DNA of 64,000 nt from Ryuthela nishihirai. Lineage: Eukaryota > Arthropoda > Arachnida > Araneae > Heptathelidae. The translations under genes and the position numbers were made by a program. Shown in pieces: positions 29,832 to 40,554 of the stretch; positions within the stretch are counted from its first letter, which is position 1, and each line of letters begins with the position of its first letter. Where the stretch lies: assembly GCA_038380435.1 (NCBI GenBank), contig JAWZYU010000013.1, positions 13,095,901 to 13,159,900 of the forward strand, in the 5' to 3' direction. A model generated the notes under the pieces. It was not told the origin of the DNA and did no database searches. It worked only from the letters and a program-made list of their open reading frames with translations.

Positions 29832-31150
29832 CACTGGGATGCCAGTTTATTAGGTACACCATCATCCTCAAGCAGCCATGGACTACAGAGGTCCAACAGA
29901 CTGTGCAATTTAGTTCTCCAAGCATATCTGTCCTGAGCTACATCTGTATCTGGCCACTGCACACCAATTCTAACAAGATCCTGTTTGGTATTGTCTGCCC
30001 ACATCTACCTAATAATGTGTTGCTCCTCCTTTGGCTTTCAGAACAGCTCAAATTCATTGGGGCATGGAATTTACAAGATACTGGGTGTGTTGTGCAGGAA
30101 TCTTGTACCATGCAGAAATGATTGTGTCATACAGTTGCTTCAAATTGGACAGTAGCACAGCCCCACTGTGAACAGACCTTTCCACATCATCCAAAAGATG
30201 CCCAATAGGCTTTAAATATGAGGACTGTGCTGGCCAATGAAGCAAGGAGACTTGTTAGCATGTTCATGGAACCATTTAGGGATAATATGTGTCTTGTGAG
30301 CAAGTGCATTATCATGTTGAATGTGTCCATCCAAGTGAGGATAAATTGTAGCCATGAAGGGATGAACTTGGTCAGCAACAAAGTTCAAATCTGCAGTGGC
30401 ATTCAAATGTCCTTTGATGGGTGTCAAGAGGCCTAATGTATGCCAGGAAAACATTCCTGACATCACCACCATCACCTGCCTGTGCTGTTGACACCAGACA
30501 AGATGGCTCATGGCCTCATGTTGTTTGTGCCAAATTCTGATCCATCAGCATGATGCAAAAGGAACCTTCATTCGTCCAACCAAGCTACCTTTTTCCAGTC
30601 CTCAATGGTCTAGTGCTGATGCTCCTATGCCCACTGGAGACACACCTTCATGTTCTTCACTGACAACATCAGCATTCGACATGGTCAGTGGTTGTTGTAG
30701 TCCATTCATGACAAGATCCAATACATGGTGCATTTGGAGAAGACCTTCTGCACACCAATGTTTATTTCTGTTGTGATTTGTCTGGTTGTGACCCATCTGT
30801 TTACTTGCACAATTCTCGCCAGTCTCCTTTAACCCCTCTGATCCACAAGCTGTTTTCATCCACAGGATGACTGATATTTTTTTTTTGCACCATTCTCGGT
30901 AAACCCTTGAAACAGTTATGCTTGAAAATCCCAGGAGGACTGTCATTTGGGAGATGCTAGAATCAGCATGCCTAGCACCAATGTTCCAAGTCACCCAGAT
31001 CACCGTTTTGCTTATGATGCTCAATCCTACTCTAACTGATGCTTGAAGAGCTGGTCTGCCTGATATATACTGCAGTTATGTGACATATTACCTATTGGAA
31101 TGAACCATTTATGACAAGGGATGGTGTAACTAATATATGGCATCTCAGTG
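29832..31150 (-). mobile_element. Tc1-like transposon, both ends present, inactive
   Basis: The ends CACTGGGATGCCAGTTTATTAG (29832) and, inverted, CACTGAGATGCCATATATTAG (to 31150) are flanked by TA (29830-29831; 31151-31152). The minus strand carries an HTH part (30602-31024: VIWVTWNIGARHADSSIS, VSRVYREW), a core part (30212-30511: SGMFSWHTLGLLTP, HIQHDNALAHKT) and an end (30054-30245: MLHWPAQSSYLKPIGH, where NPIEH is expected). It is frameshifted and the catalytic Glu reads Gly. Confidence 0.85.
29862..30007 (-). mobile_element. RTE LINE 3' end inserted in the Tc1-like element
   Basis: The complement matches 36716-36860: WADNTKQDLVRIGVQWP, AQDRYAWRTKLHS and the GATGATG end just inside the transposon terminus. 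It is 5' truncated, like most LINE insertions. Confidence 0.85.
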
Positions 31151-31330
31151 TATTCATGTAATTTATCAGGCTGTGAGATGAGTAATGTTGAAAACCACTG
31201 CTGTAGACATCTGATTTCGGTTATTTGTTTGAAATTGAAAATTGGATTTGTTAACCAACTTACTTAGGCACTTAACTGATTATTTTGCTTTATATTGATT
31301 TATATTACATATATACTTGACAGACCTCTG

Positions 31331-31705
31331 GGGGCGGGGGGGGGCTCAGTCGGTGTGCGCCAGGCTCGTAATCTGTAGTTCCCAGGTTCGAGTCCCAGCT
31401 GGGTCAGCGTTGAGATTTATCTCCGCAAAATTCCCTGCCCACGGTCAGTAGGGGACACCGATGGGCTTGGAAAGGCCGCCGTCTGTCAGATGGGACGTTA
31501 AGCTCTGGCCCCGTGTGCGGGAGAGCTATACCCTGTGCACGTTAAAGAACACGCTGGATGGCCTTGACGGGAGGCGACCATCTGTCTCCCAACAGCTGTT
31601 CCAGTGGGTCCCAACCTTCTCTGAGCCTACGGGGTCCATGTGACCTGGCCATTTAGCCCATGGTGTGCAAAAAAGTGCCGCTCAGAGGTAAAACAACCCA
31701 ACCCA
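31331..31705 (+). repeat. Full-length SINE family B with target duplication
   Basis: Flanked by the 11-bp duplication ACAGACCTCTG at 31320-31330 and 31706-31716. Head: GGCTCAGTCGGTGTGCGCC (A box) and GGTTCGAGTCCCA (B box). Body: GATGGGACGTTAAGC, GTGCACGTTAAAGAACACGCTGG. 3' end: GGTAAAACAACCCAACCC. This is the best-preserved copy in the window. The target is the 3' end of a SINE-A tail, which continues at 31706-31745. Confidence 0.9.
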
Positions 31706-31745
31706 ACAGACCTCTGTGGCAAGCAGTTGCTTGAGGGTTTTTTTT

Positions 31746-32455
31746 TTATACTTGACACATTTATATTTTATACAAATATAAATGTTTCATATCAACATAT
31801 TTAAACAAGATGATTTTATAAATTAGTTTAGAAAATTTCTTCACGTGTCTAAAGTTATGTTCATTTAAATAATGCATTTAGTATAATAGAAACAATTTAT
31901 GTATCACAATTATATTTATTTTGACAGTTGGGTGTATTCCATTAATTGTTATTGTTATTACACACTTAAAATACAGTGTATTTCAATACAAGATATTAAA
32001 AATGAAATGTAATAATACTTTTAAGAAAGCACAAAGCTAAAAAGTGGTAAATAATACTTTTGTTAATCTCTTAAACTGCATAAGATAGAGGTATTCATTA
32101 ATCTTACTACCTTGCTTATTGCATCTTTAGGCCTTTGCCAGTTTTTGAAGCATTTATAACCCATGTTCCTAGTGTATGTGATTCCATCAGAGTTATCTCC
32201 CAGTGTTTAATGCTCCATAATGTATAAGGCATTCCTATGAAGAGTATTATCGAGGTTAACAGTGGTTCTCTGTCTAATATCTATATCCTACCTGGAATGT
32301 GATGGTATCATATTATCACAAGTTAAATCTTTTTTAGTCCAGGGCTTTTTTTTTCTATGTATGCAGTATAAATAGAGATTTTATTTTTAGTTTGGTGATC
32401 TATTATGTTATGAGTAAAGTTCTGCAAGGGAGGAGTATTTTATGGTCTAGAGCAG
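31746..32455. other. Intron sequence, nothing recognised
   Basis: AT-rich with no recognisable transposon ends or coding blocks. Confidence 0.5.
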
Positions 32456-32519
32456 TGTTTCTCAACATGGCTGCTGATCAGAACCAGTCTAGAAATCTGA
32501 AAATATCCCAATTTTGATT

Positions 32520-32735
32520 ATGTTGAAAATTTGGCCTAGGGCAAATGATCTCATGAGCTGATTTTTTATTAGAGCTGCTGATGAGATTGGTAATAGAGTA
32601 GACTTAGATATAAACAGAGAGAAAACTGAAATGGTGAGAAATTACCATTTGGAGGCTGCTTCATTTCTTTTGAATGGTTGTGCCCTTGAGTAAGTTTCTC
32701 GGTATATCTTGATAGTGTTACAGAAACTGGCATTG
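32520..32735 (+). mobile_element. RTE LINE fragment (RT region after the YADD motif)
   Basis: Matches 36080-36290: AGAGCTGCTGATGAGATTGGTA, TATAAACAGAGAGAAAACTGAAATG, GAATGGTTGTGCCCTTGAG, ending TTACAGAAACTGGC against GTAACTGATACTGG. It is cut by the repeat starting at about 32745. Confidence 0.7.
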
Positions 32736-32744
32736 GGTGATAGG

Positions 32745-33325
32745 AGGTAAACGTGATGGTCCACCCATTTACTTTTACTTTTCGTTAACCAGTTTTACTT
32801 TATTTATGTTATATTTATCATTTTGGGGATTTAATATTTCAGTTGGACTTATCACTTTTTTTCTTTTCCGATCCACTAAAGTAATTGCGCATGCGCAACT
32901 TCGACTTTTGATTGACAGCCACTAATGTGCACGTTAAGGACATGCCCCCTCTTGTGTCATAACACGTGTCAAGTTGCACACCTCATGTATACTAAATGAC
33001 ATTAGGTCACAGAGTCAGTAGAGAGAATAAGAATGAATTATGAGTAATGAGAAAGTGTCAATAAGAGGTAGGAAGTGAATAGAGATGTGAGCTTTTAGTT
33101 GCTCAGACTTTTGTATTCATCAATTTATATGAATTTTTTGGAAATAACTTTTTTTGTTATATGAAATATTTCATTTTGCTATTTTTCTCTTGAGCAACAA
33201 TAATTGATTTTTATTAAGATTTAACTTTAATAGTTTAACATTTTTTGATTTCTTACTCACTAAGTAATGTCCATATACTTAGCAAACCCTCATTTAACTT
33301 TATTTGGCTAATTAATTGCATGGTG
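32745..33325 (+). repeat. Dispersed repeat family R
   Basis: Matches the complement of 62215-62985: GATGGTCCACCCATTTAC, AACCAGTTT, GACTTTTGATTGACAGCCACTAATGT, GACATGCCCCCTCTTG, and at the other end CTTAGCAAACCCTCATTTAACTTTATTTGGC, TTAATTGC.TGGTG. No clear inverted termini or coding capacity. Confidence 0.7.
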
Positions 33326-34022
33326 TTCAATACAGTCTGTAAATGGTAGCTAGGTAGTCACTGGAAGGAGAGCTATGCACCAGTCCCCTGTGATGATACA
33401 TAGAACCAGCCAGGCCTAGCACCTACCTAATGTCCGACCCTGCCTTCTCGTGGTGCAGACCGTTAGTACCTTTCAAAAGAGATACTCTCTTGTGGAAGTG
33501 AAAGGAAGGGAGGGCTGCCAGATTAGTGTGGCCTACTGATCTGGACAACTCTGGCTACTTTTCTTTTTTTTCTACCCTGCTGAGGAGTGATCAACCACAC
33601 AGGGTCCTGGAGCTGACCATATAAACCCACTGCACTGGACTGAATTATGGCTCTGAGCTTGATTATGGATCCTGAATTTGTTGCACTGGTGGGCTTCTGT
33701 GGAGGGAAAATCTTCTGCTGTGTTTTCTGTTTGTTTGTGGGTTAATGCCCCAAGTGAATAGATTTACAGGATATATTTATCAGCTGGTGGATAATCCTGA
33801 GCAGAGGTCATCGCAGGCACCTGAACTCTTTGCTTCTAGTGGCATCATCAAATTCTTCATTGTGGGAAGTCTTCCAGTGTAGATGGTTTCAGCCTTTAGT
33901 GGTGTGGGAATGGGTCTTTGCCCCATGTCTGCAATTAGGGGGCTGTTTGATATTATCACCATTTCCTCTCTCAATAAACATAGTTTCTTTAAACATCCCA
34001 CTAACCATTTTCTCTCCATAGG

Positions 34023-34880
34023 TAGTTGGAATGTGAGCACTCTGCACAGAGCTTTTTCTCTTGCAAGAGACCAGATGGACAGATAAAGGTCAGATTCTTA
34101 AAAATAATCTTAAATTTCTCTTTTCAGGGAGGGACGACAATAAGCACCACCAAGGCGTGGGTCTTTTTCTCAGCAAACATTCTAGTGATGCTCTTCTAGG
34201 ATATGAGTGCATTAATGAAAGGTTTCTTACAGCAAAATTTCAGACAAGCATCAAAGTCTTGAATGTTATCTGCTGTTATGCCCCCACTGAGGATGCCAAT
34301 GACGATGAGAAGGAAAGGTTTTACGGACAACTTCAGGATATTTTGAATTCTGTCAAGAAAGGAAATATTACCATTGTTCTAGGTGACTTCAATGTCAAAG
34401 TTGGTACTGACCTTTGGGGAGGGGTGATAGGCCCTTTTGGTATTGGTAGCTGCAATGGCAATGGGCAACGTCTCCTACAGATAAGTAAACTCAATGGTTT
34501 CAGAATAACTAACACTTATTACAAACACCGAAACATACATAAGTACACATGGGTTTCACCTGATGGACTGCATAAGAATATGATTGATTACATATTAATT
34601 AACAGCAAATGGGCTAGTTATGTTTAGGAATACCAGGGCATATAGGGGAGCTGAAATTGGATCTGACCATTACCTTGTTAAAAGTGTGTTCCAACTTAAA
34701 CTTAAAAAGTGTTGTGCTAGGGTTAAAAAATTTACTTTTAATACTGAAGCTCTGAAAGATCCAGTTATAGCCAAAGCTTACCATGATAGGTTACTTAGTC
34801 ATTATGACAGTCATGGTTTGCTTACTACTGAAGTTGAGGAAGAATGGGATCATTTTAAACAGGCTTTTTTTGGAAACTAA
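34023..34880 (+). pseudogene. LINE apurinic-like endonuclease domain
   Basis: The frame starts GSWNVSTLHRA (34023), shifts near 34065 to QETRWTDKGQ, then runs through GVGLFLS, CYAPTEDA, VLGDFNVKVGTD (34380), TWVSPDG..NMIDYILI (34550-34600), shifts again near 34620 and continues RAYRGAEIGSDHYLVKSVFQLKL. WNV.TL, ETRW, GDFN and the SDH block are the active-site motifs of APE-type endonucleases in LINEs. Two frameshifts break the domain. Confidence 0.85.
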
Positions 34881-36835
34881 CATTACTCTTTTAGAGAAAA
34901 AGGAGCAGAGGTGGCAGAATTATTTGAGTGATAAGGCACTTGAGCTTATTTCTGAAAGAAAGAACTGCAGGAATGTTCTTAATCAATACCCTACTAGTCC
35001 TAATAGAAAGCATTACAAAGAACTTAATAAACGTGTAAAGGATCAGTTAGCTACTGATAAGAATCTTTGGCTTGATGGCCTGGCTGACAAAGCTGAGGAA
35101 GCAGTTAGACAGCACAACAGCAGAGAGCTGTACCAGATAGTTAATGTTTTGTGTAGTAGAAAACGAACAGGTATACAGGGATTGAAGGATAAACAAGGTA
35201 AGGTTATAGAAGGTGAGGATTCTGTCATGGCTAGGTGGGCTGAGCATTTCAGTGATGTTCTAAACAATGTGGTTAATTCTACTCCCATTGTTTGCAATGA
35301 TGATAGATGCATTGGTGGCTTTAATGTTGGCCCTATAACACAATCTGAAGTTAGTTTGGCTATTTCTAAACTTAAACTTCATAAAGCCCCAGGGGTGGAT
35401 GAAATTACTACGGAAATGCTTAGAGCTGGGAATGTTTCAGTTACCACTTGGATGACTGAAATTTTGAATAACTTTTATGATAAATGCATGGTTCCTAAAG
35501 ATTTTGCCAGAGCTATTATTATCCCTATTTTCAAAAAAGGTGATCGCAGTTCTTGTGATAACTATAGGGGTATCAGCCTACTCTCTGTTCCAGGTAAAGT
35601 TCTTTCCATGATTGTGCTTAATAGAATTAAGAATCTGGTTGACAGGCAATTGCGTGATGGGCAATGTGGATTCAGAAGTGGTAGGGGATGTGTAGATCAG
35701 ATATTTTCACTTAGGCAGATTCTTGAGAAATGTTTAGAGTTTCAGAAACCTTTGGTTGCTAGCTTTGTTGATTTCAAAAAGGCTTTCGACTCTGTTGATC
35801 GTCATAATTTGGGGTTGATTGTGAGATCATATGGTATACCTGACAAGTTAGTTAACATAATGAAAGCTCTCTATAATAACACTGAGTCATGTGTGAGAGT
35901 TGGTAAGTCTTGTAGCAATTGGTTTAGCATTACGTCTGGTGTTCGACAAGGGTGCATTTTGTCTCCTTTTCTCTAGTTTGGTTGTTGATTATGTTATGCG
36001 AAATTCACTTCAAGGGAAAGCTTTTGGCCTTAAATGGGCTGGAGATATGAAAATTTCTGATTTAGATTATGCTGATGATTTAGCCCTTTTGGCAAATGAT
36101 GTTGATGAGATGAACTCTTTCATTCGAGCTGTTGATGAAACTGGTAGTAGAGTAGGTTTGGTTATAAACAGAGAGAAAACTAAAGTGATGAAAATTGGTC
36201 AGGCAGGCTGTGATTCAGTTAATCTGAATGGTTGCAATCTTGAACAGGTGTCACAGTTTAATTATCTTGGGAGTTATGTAACTGATACTGGTGATGTGCG
36301 GCATGAGATTAACAGATGGATAGGGATTGCTGCCAGGACTTTTAAGAATCTATGGAGAGTGTGGAGAAATAGGCATATACACCTAAAGACTAAAATTAGA
36401 CTGTATAATAGTTTGGTTCTTTCTAGGGTTAGTTATGGTAGTGAAACTTGGACACTGTAAACAAGATAACAGGAAATTAGATGCTTTTGATTGTAGATGC
36501 TTACTCAGTATCTTGGGCATTAGATGGTTCAACTTTGTAACTAATGATGAGGTTAGGCAAAGGAGTTTGCAACCTCCTTTAAGCAGCATATTGTGCAGAG
36601 AGAGACTCTGTTGGTTTGGCCATATTGCCTGTATGATAATTATAGATTGGCGAATAGGGTTATGAACAGTGTGCCTAAAGGCTTCAGAAAGAGGGGGAGA
36701 CCAAGGATGCGGTGGGCAGATAATGTCAAACAGGACCTTATTAGAATTGGTGTGCAGTGGCCAGATGCTGCAGATGTAGCTCAGGACAGACTTGCTTGGA
36801 GAACTAAATTGCATGGTCTGGTTGGACCTCAGTAG
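34783..36835 (+). pseudogene. LINE reverse transcriptase and C-terminal region
   Basis: The longest open part is 34783-35976 (397 codons): KAPGVDEITTEML, IIIPIFKKGDRSSCDNYRGISLL, FVDFKKAFDSVDR (motif A), GVRQGCILSPFL (motif B), then a frameshift at about 35970. The next part holds DYADDLALLA (motif C) and GLVINREKTKVM, ending with a frame break at GSETWTL (36460). After further breaks the end GRPRMRWADNVKQDLIRIGVQW.. is read. All RT catalytic residues are intact; only the frame is broken. Confidence 0.88.
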
Positions 36836-36914
36836 TCCATGGCTGCTTGAGGATGATGATGATGTCCAATACTATCAAGAAGTTTAGTTTAATTTGGGTC
36901 AGTCAAAAGGTCCA

Positions 36915-37130
36915 TAGAGAAGAAGTTTAGCATAACTTTGGAGCATTACAAACACAGGGTAGGAATTGCTGCAGAAACTTTTAAAATTCTGTGGACAATC
37001 TAGAAAAATAGGCAGATATACTTCAAAACCAAACGGGTTATATAATACTTTTGTACTTTATAAAAGTGTGCTATGGTGTGAAACTTTATTTTAAGCAAGA
37101 TAACAGGAAGATTTTTGATTCATTATATAG
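36915..37130 (+). mobile_element. RTE LINE fragment
   Basis: Matches 36290-36490: GGTAGGAATTGCTGCAGAAACTTTTAA, AATAGGCAGATATACTTCAAAAC, TGAAACTTTATTTTAAGCAAGATAACAGGAAG. It lies directly after the larger LINE. Confidence 0.7.
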
Positions 37131-37136
37131 TCATAT

Positions 37137-37709
37137 AAATTGTCTTGAGCCGAATGGGATATGAACCCATGACCTCCTGATAGCATGTCAGGTGCTCTGG
37201 ACCACTGAGTTACAAGCCACCAATCATCAAATCTAATTGATGATATGAACATTTTTACCTACAGTACACATTCCACTATGTCACATGTAGGCACTGTTCC
37301 TGCAATCAAGCCTTAAGTTTTATTTATTTTTGTTATGTTATCAGGAGGTCATGGGTTCATATCCCACCTGGCTCAAGACAATTTTTCCTCTAAAAGGAAA
37401 ATTGGATCTATGTAAGAGTGATACTTCCTTAGTCTGTGAACCAGATAAGTCGAGTTTATTCAAATTCAATCAATTGTATACTCGTGAATATACTTTCCAT
37501 CTATATGGCATGCTTGTTGTATGCCACTTAGATTTTAATTGCCTGAACAGCACCTACATGTGACATAGTGGAATGTGTACTGTAGGAGAAATGTTCATAT
37601 CATCAATTAGAGGAGATCTTGATTGATTGCCAGTAGCTCAGTGATCCAGAGCACCTGACATGTTATCAGGAAGTCATGGGTTTGTATCCCACCCGACTCA
37701 AGACAATTT
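37137..37709. mobile_element. 573-bp fold-back element with opposing tRNA-like cores
   Basis: The left arm 37137-37299 and right arm 37545-37709 are reverse complements of about 165 bp. Each contains one tRNA-like unit (37149-37222 minus; 37628-37698 plus) with TAGCTCAGTG.TCCAGAGC and a TCATGGGTTC/TTTGTATCCCA T-arm. A third half-unit, TTATCAGGAGGTCATGGGTTCATATCCCA, lies in the spacer (37339-37367). CACATGTAGGCA..GTTC next to the core also occurs at 10961, tying this to the 10.55-11.32 kb cluster. Confidence 0.8.
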
Positions 37710-37745
37710 TTCCTCTAAAAAGAAAATTCTACATAAAGATAATCT

Positions 37746-38483
37746 ACGTAAGATGAATCTAGTTTATTCAAAGTATTAATAGCATAACAATCCATTAAAA
37801 AAGCATAAATATATAATTTTTTTAAATAAAATCTTAAAATGGGGAATTTGGCTCTCCATTAACATAACATATGGACATTCCTATTTTTTGTAAGTAGAAA
37901 CTTTTCTATGTACAAAAATTCAACTTCTGAGCCTTATTATGAAGCAACTATAATGAATGAAATAGTTCAGATTTACATATCAAAAGAAAGATCGTTTAAT
38001 TCCAAACAAAAATGAAAAGGAAAAAAAAATGACAGGTTCATTTGTAATGATTTTTGAAAAGTGATTAATCAGCTTCTGGCACTTTAAAGGTTAAAGATCA
38101 TTGGGACAAATTGGACCTGACAGTGACAAAAAACAAACAAACTAGCATTCCAAAAAAAGCTTCTATCCTTATACCTTGAGGTAAAATTCCTCACAATAAA
38201 AACTAAGGATATGAAATTATTATGGGATAAATTTTCAAATATGGCATTGAATAAGGTTTCATGTCACAAGTTTGCAAGAATACCTAGTTTATCTTCACAC
38301 AGCACATCTTATTTGTGGTTCTCATTTGTATTTCGGGGAGGACAAAGTACAAAAATATATTTTATCAAATATACAGGGTTACCAAAGGTATTCAAGCAGG
38401 TGGAACAGCTTATAATGTTTGACATTACATTTAACCCTGAAAAATGCTATAGTTCCCAGAGAACTTTTTTTCAAATTAAACAG
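37746..38483. other. Intron sequence, nothing recognised
   Basis: AT-rich. A 123-codon plus-strand frame at 38211-38582 overlaps a SINE-A tail and has no recognisable domain, so I do not call it. Confidence 0.5.
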
Positions 38484-38530
38484 GACCTCTGTGGCAAGCA
38501 GCTGCTTGAGGGGGTATTTATTTATTATTT
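38484..38530 (+). repeat. SINE family A tail fragment
   Basis: CCTCTGTGGCAAGCAGCTG then CTTGAGGGGGTATTTATTTATT is the 3' end of SINE-A without head or body. Confidence 0.75.
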
Positions 38531-38983
38531 TATTATGTACAATAACATGACCAAGTTCTGTCAGTTACTTACTTTGAGATAAAATTCTACAGCTCTTTAA
38601 ATTTTTGTGTTGAACAGAAATGATAATCAATCTGCTACCTTAAGGTATGTAATATATGTAGTATTAATATTAAAGATTTTAGTGTAAACACTAATCTTTT
38701 GTACATCATATGTTAGGAGTAAAATATTGTATGAAAAATTTATTAATATGCAAAATTACACCCACAAATGAGTCATACTCTAGTGGGTTATTATTTGTGC
38801 AAAGTATCTTGCTTTATTATTTATAACCTACTTCAGTCATTTGTTCTAATAAAGATTCATTCATTCAAAAAAAAATAAGATGACAAGCATATGTGATCAT
38901 GAAACATTTGTGAGCCGCTGGTTCATATCAGTATCTATTCAGTTTATTCAATGATGATATGCAAATGAAAATTTACATGTATC

Positions 38984-39045
38984 ATATGTGATCATGAAAG
39001 TCAGAATGCATGTAAAAAATTTACATGCATTCTGACTTTTTTTTC
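38984..39045. repeat. Short perfect palindrome
   Basis: AAAGTCAGAATGCATGTAAA and its complement TTTACATGCATTCTGACTTT flank a 5-bp AAAAA spacer near 39018. ATATGTGATCATGAAA occurs twice nearby (38890, 38984). Confidence 0.7.
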
Positions 39046-39240
39046 CATGTGGAGGGAAACTTGCTATAGTAAAGAGAATAGTAAACATTTTCAGAAAGCA
39101 CATTAGCTGATTACTAAGGTTTCCTCACATTTATTTGCATGTTTTTTTAGACAATCAATGGCTAATCGAAAAATGGACATGTCATTTAAATGTTCATTAG
39201 CCACTCATTTGAATAGCATGCTTTAAATCAATTGTCTAGA

Positions 39241-39481
39241 CCTAAAGGCCACCATACATTGGATGGGATGTTAAGCCACTACCCCATATATGGGAGAGCC
39301 ATATCTTGTGCATGCTAAAGAACACACTGGATGGTCTTGACAGATGGCTACCATCTGTCTCTTAACAGCTGTCAGTAGATCCCTTCCCCCAGCTTTCTTT
39401 GAGTCTTCTAGGTCTTTGTGACCTGGCCATTTAGCCCATTGTGTGCAAAAACAAGTGCTGCTCAGAAGTAAAACAATCCAA
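39241..39481 (+). repeat. SINE family B, 5' truncated
   Basis: Runs from AAAGGCCACCATACATTGG to AGTAAAACAATCCAA, lacking the tRNA-like head. TAGACAAT and ATTGTCTA lie 80 bp apart just upstream (39149-39239) and may be ends of a tiny MITE. Confidence 0.78.
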
Positions 39482-39868
39482 TAATCCAGATCAGGAAAAA
39501 AAATATTTTCATTATAGTCCTTTTACAATGCTTTTACAATACTATTTCAATAAATGATTGTTCCAAACAAAGTATTTGAATACATAAATATTTTACTCTT
39601 GCCAAAAGCATAACTTTTTTATATTGCAAAACTGAAAAGGAAACTATAGCATGTACTGTTGAATTTTTTCTTCTCATTACATATAAATTTTATTTATATT
39701 ATTTCATTATAATTTTACAGATCTGTATGTTTATGAGTGCAGTATTATAAAAACTTGCCAAGAAATAAAGTATAAGCCAAAACAAAATCATGTTTATAAT
39801 TTTTGCACTTTTTTCAGTCTTAGGATTATATTAGAAGTTTAATATAAAATTTATGTTTTTGTATTTAG
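39482..39868. other. Intron sequence, nothing recognised
   Basis: AT-rich intron leading to the exon 6 acceptor. Confidence 0.5.
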
Positions 39869-39968
39869 TGTTAAAGGTGGAGAGTTGTTTGATCGTGTTA
39901 CAAGGATTGAACATTTTGATGAACCTGTTGCAAAGCTATTGTTTTATCAAATGGTTAGTGCTGTAAAA
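39869..39968 (+). CDS. CHEK2: CHEK2 exon: GGELFDRV, alpha-D and alpha-E
   Basis: Acceptor GTATTTAG, donor AAA|GTAAGT. One base completes Tyr, then 33 codons: VKGGELFDRVTRIEHFDEP followed by VAKLLFYQMVSAVK. It corresponds to MEGGELFDKV...KLYFYQMLLAVQ in vertebrate Chk2. GGELFD is the substrate/hinge side of the ATP pocket. Phase 0 at the end, joining YLHDHGITHRDLK. Confidence 0.95.
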
Positions 39969-40410
39969 GTAAGTTGAGTAAAATATGTATTTTATAGATG
40001 TAAACTTGACATTATTCAGTAATAAGGCATGCTGTTATGTAAGTTATATACTAGTATTCCCAAAACAGATGCTTTACTTTAAAATGTAAGTTAAATATCA
40101 AAGGCAGGTTGAAATACATATATTTACAGAAATACATGGCATACAGAATTAATTGTGCCACAAAATACAGCAGACTTAATAAATTTTTAAGTCAAATAAA
40201 AATGTTTACATTGCATTAACCATCAGCATTTAATACCATCTAATAATTAAAAATGATCCATTGCTTCATCTAAAATATTTTTAATGATACTGATCACAAC
40301 TGATGAGATTCTTTGCTTCAATGCTAATTCATCATCTTTATGTAGGTTGGAAGGAATGAAGCTCACTACAGTGCTATTCATTTATAGTAATTAGGCAAAC
40401 ATGAAAAAAT

Positions 40411-40545
40411 CCACCTCCTGGACTCAAACTCAGGATCTCCTGGTTATGCACCAGTTGCTCTATCCATTGAGCTAAGGTAGGGAAATTCACATTTGCTCAA
40501 GAAAGGTTGTGATGGTACTAATCACAACCTTTCTTGTATGTCCTT
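40411..40545 (-). repeat. Met-like tRNA-derived sequence next to a hairpin
   Basis: On minus, 40482-40411 reads like a tRNA with anticodon CAT: CTTAGCTCAATGGATAGAGCA, CTGGTGCATAACCAGG, and T-arm CTGAGTTTGAGTCCAG. Position 33 is G, so it is not a functional tRNA. On its upstream side (plus 40498-40536) is AAGAAAGGTTGTGATTA-type hairpin: AAGAAAGGTTGTGATGG and AATCACAACCTTTCTT. Confidence 0.55.
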
Positions 40546-40554
40546 GTAATAGGT

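Larger units (their letters stand above)
33330..36870 (+). mobile_element. RTE-type LINE, near full length, disabled
   Basis: A 5' region (33330-34020) is shared with 27790-28475. It is followed by endonuclease, RT and C-terminal regions and a short (GATGAT)n-like end (36852-36865), typical of RTE elements, which end in short tandem repeats rather than poly-A. At least five frame breaks are visible. This copy is the reference for the older pieces at 6970, 14940-21018, 27790, 29862, 32520, 36915, 44385 and 46100. Confidence 0.88.

Noticed and set aside
34061..36835. Intact LINE that could still move
   Set aside because: At least five frameshifts or stops are visible across the endonuclease, RT and C-terminal parts, although the catalytic motifs remain.
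38211..38582. 123-codon plus-strand frame
   Set aside because: No recognisable motif, and its end runs through a SINE-A tail.
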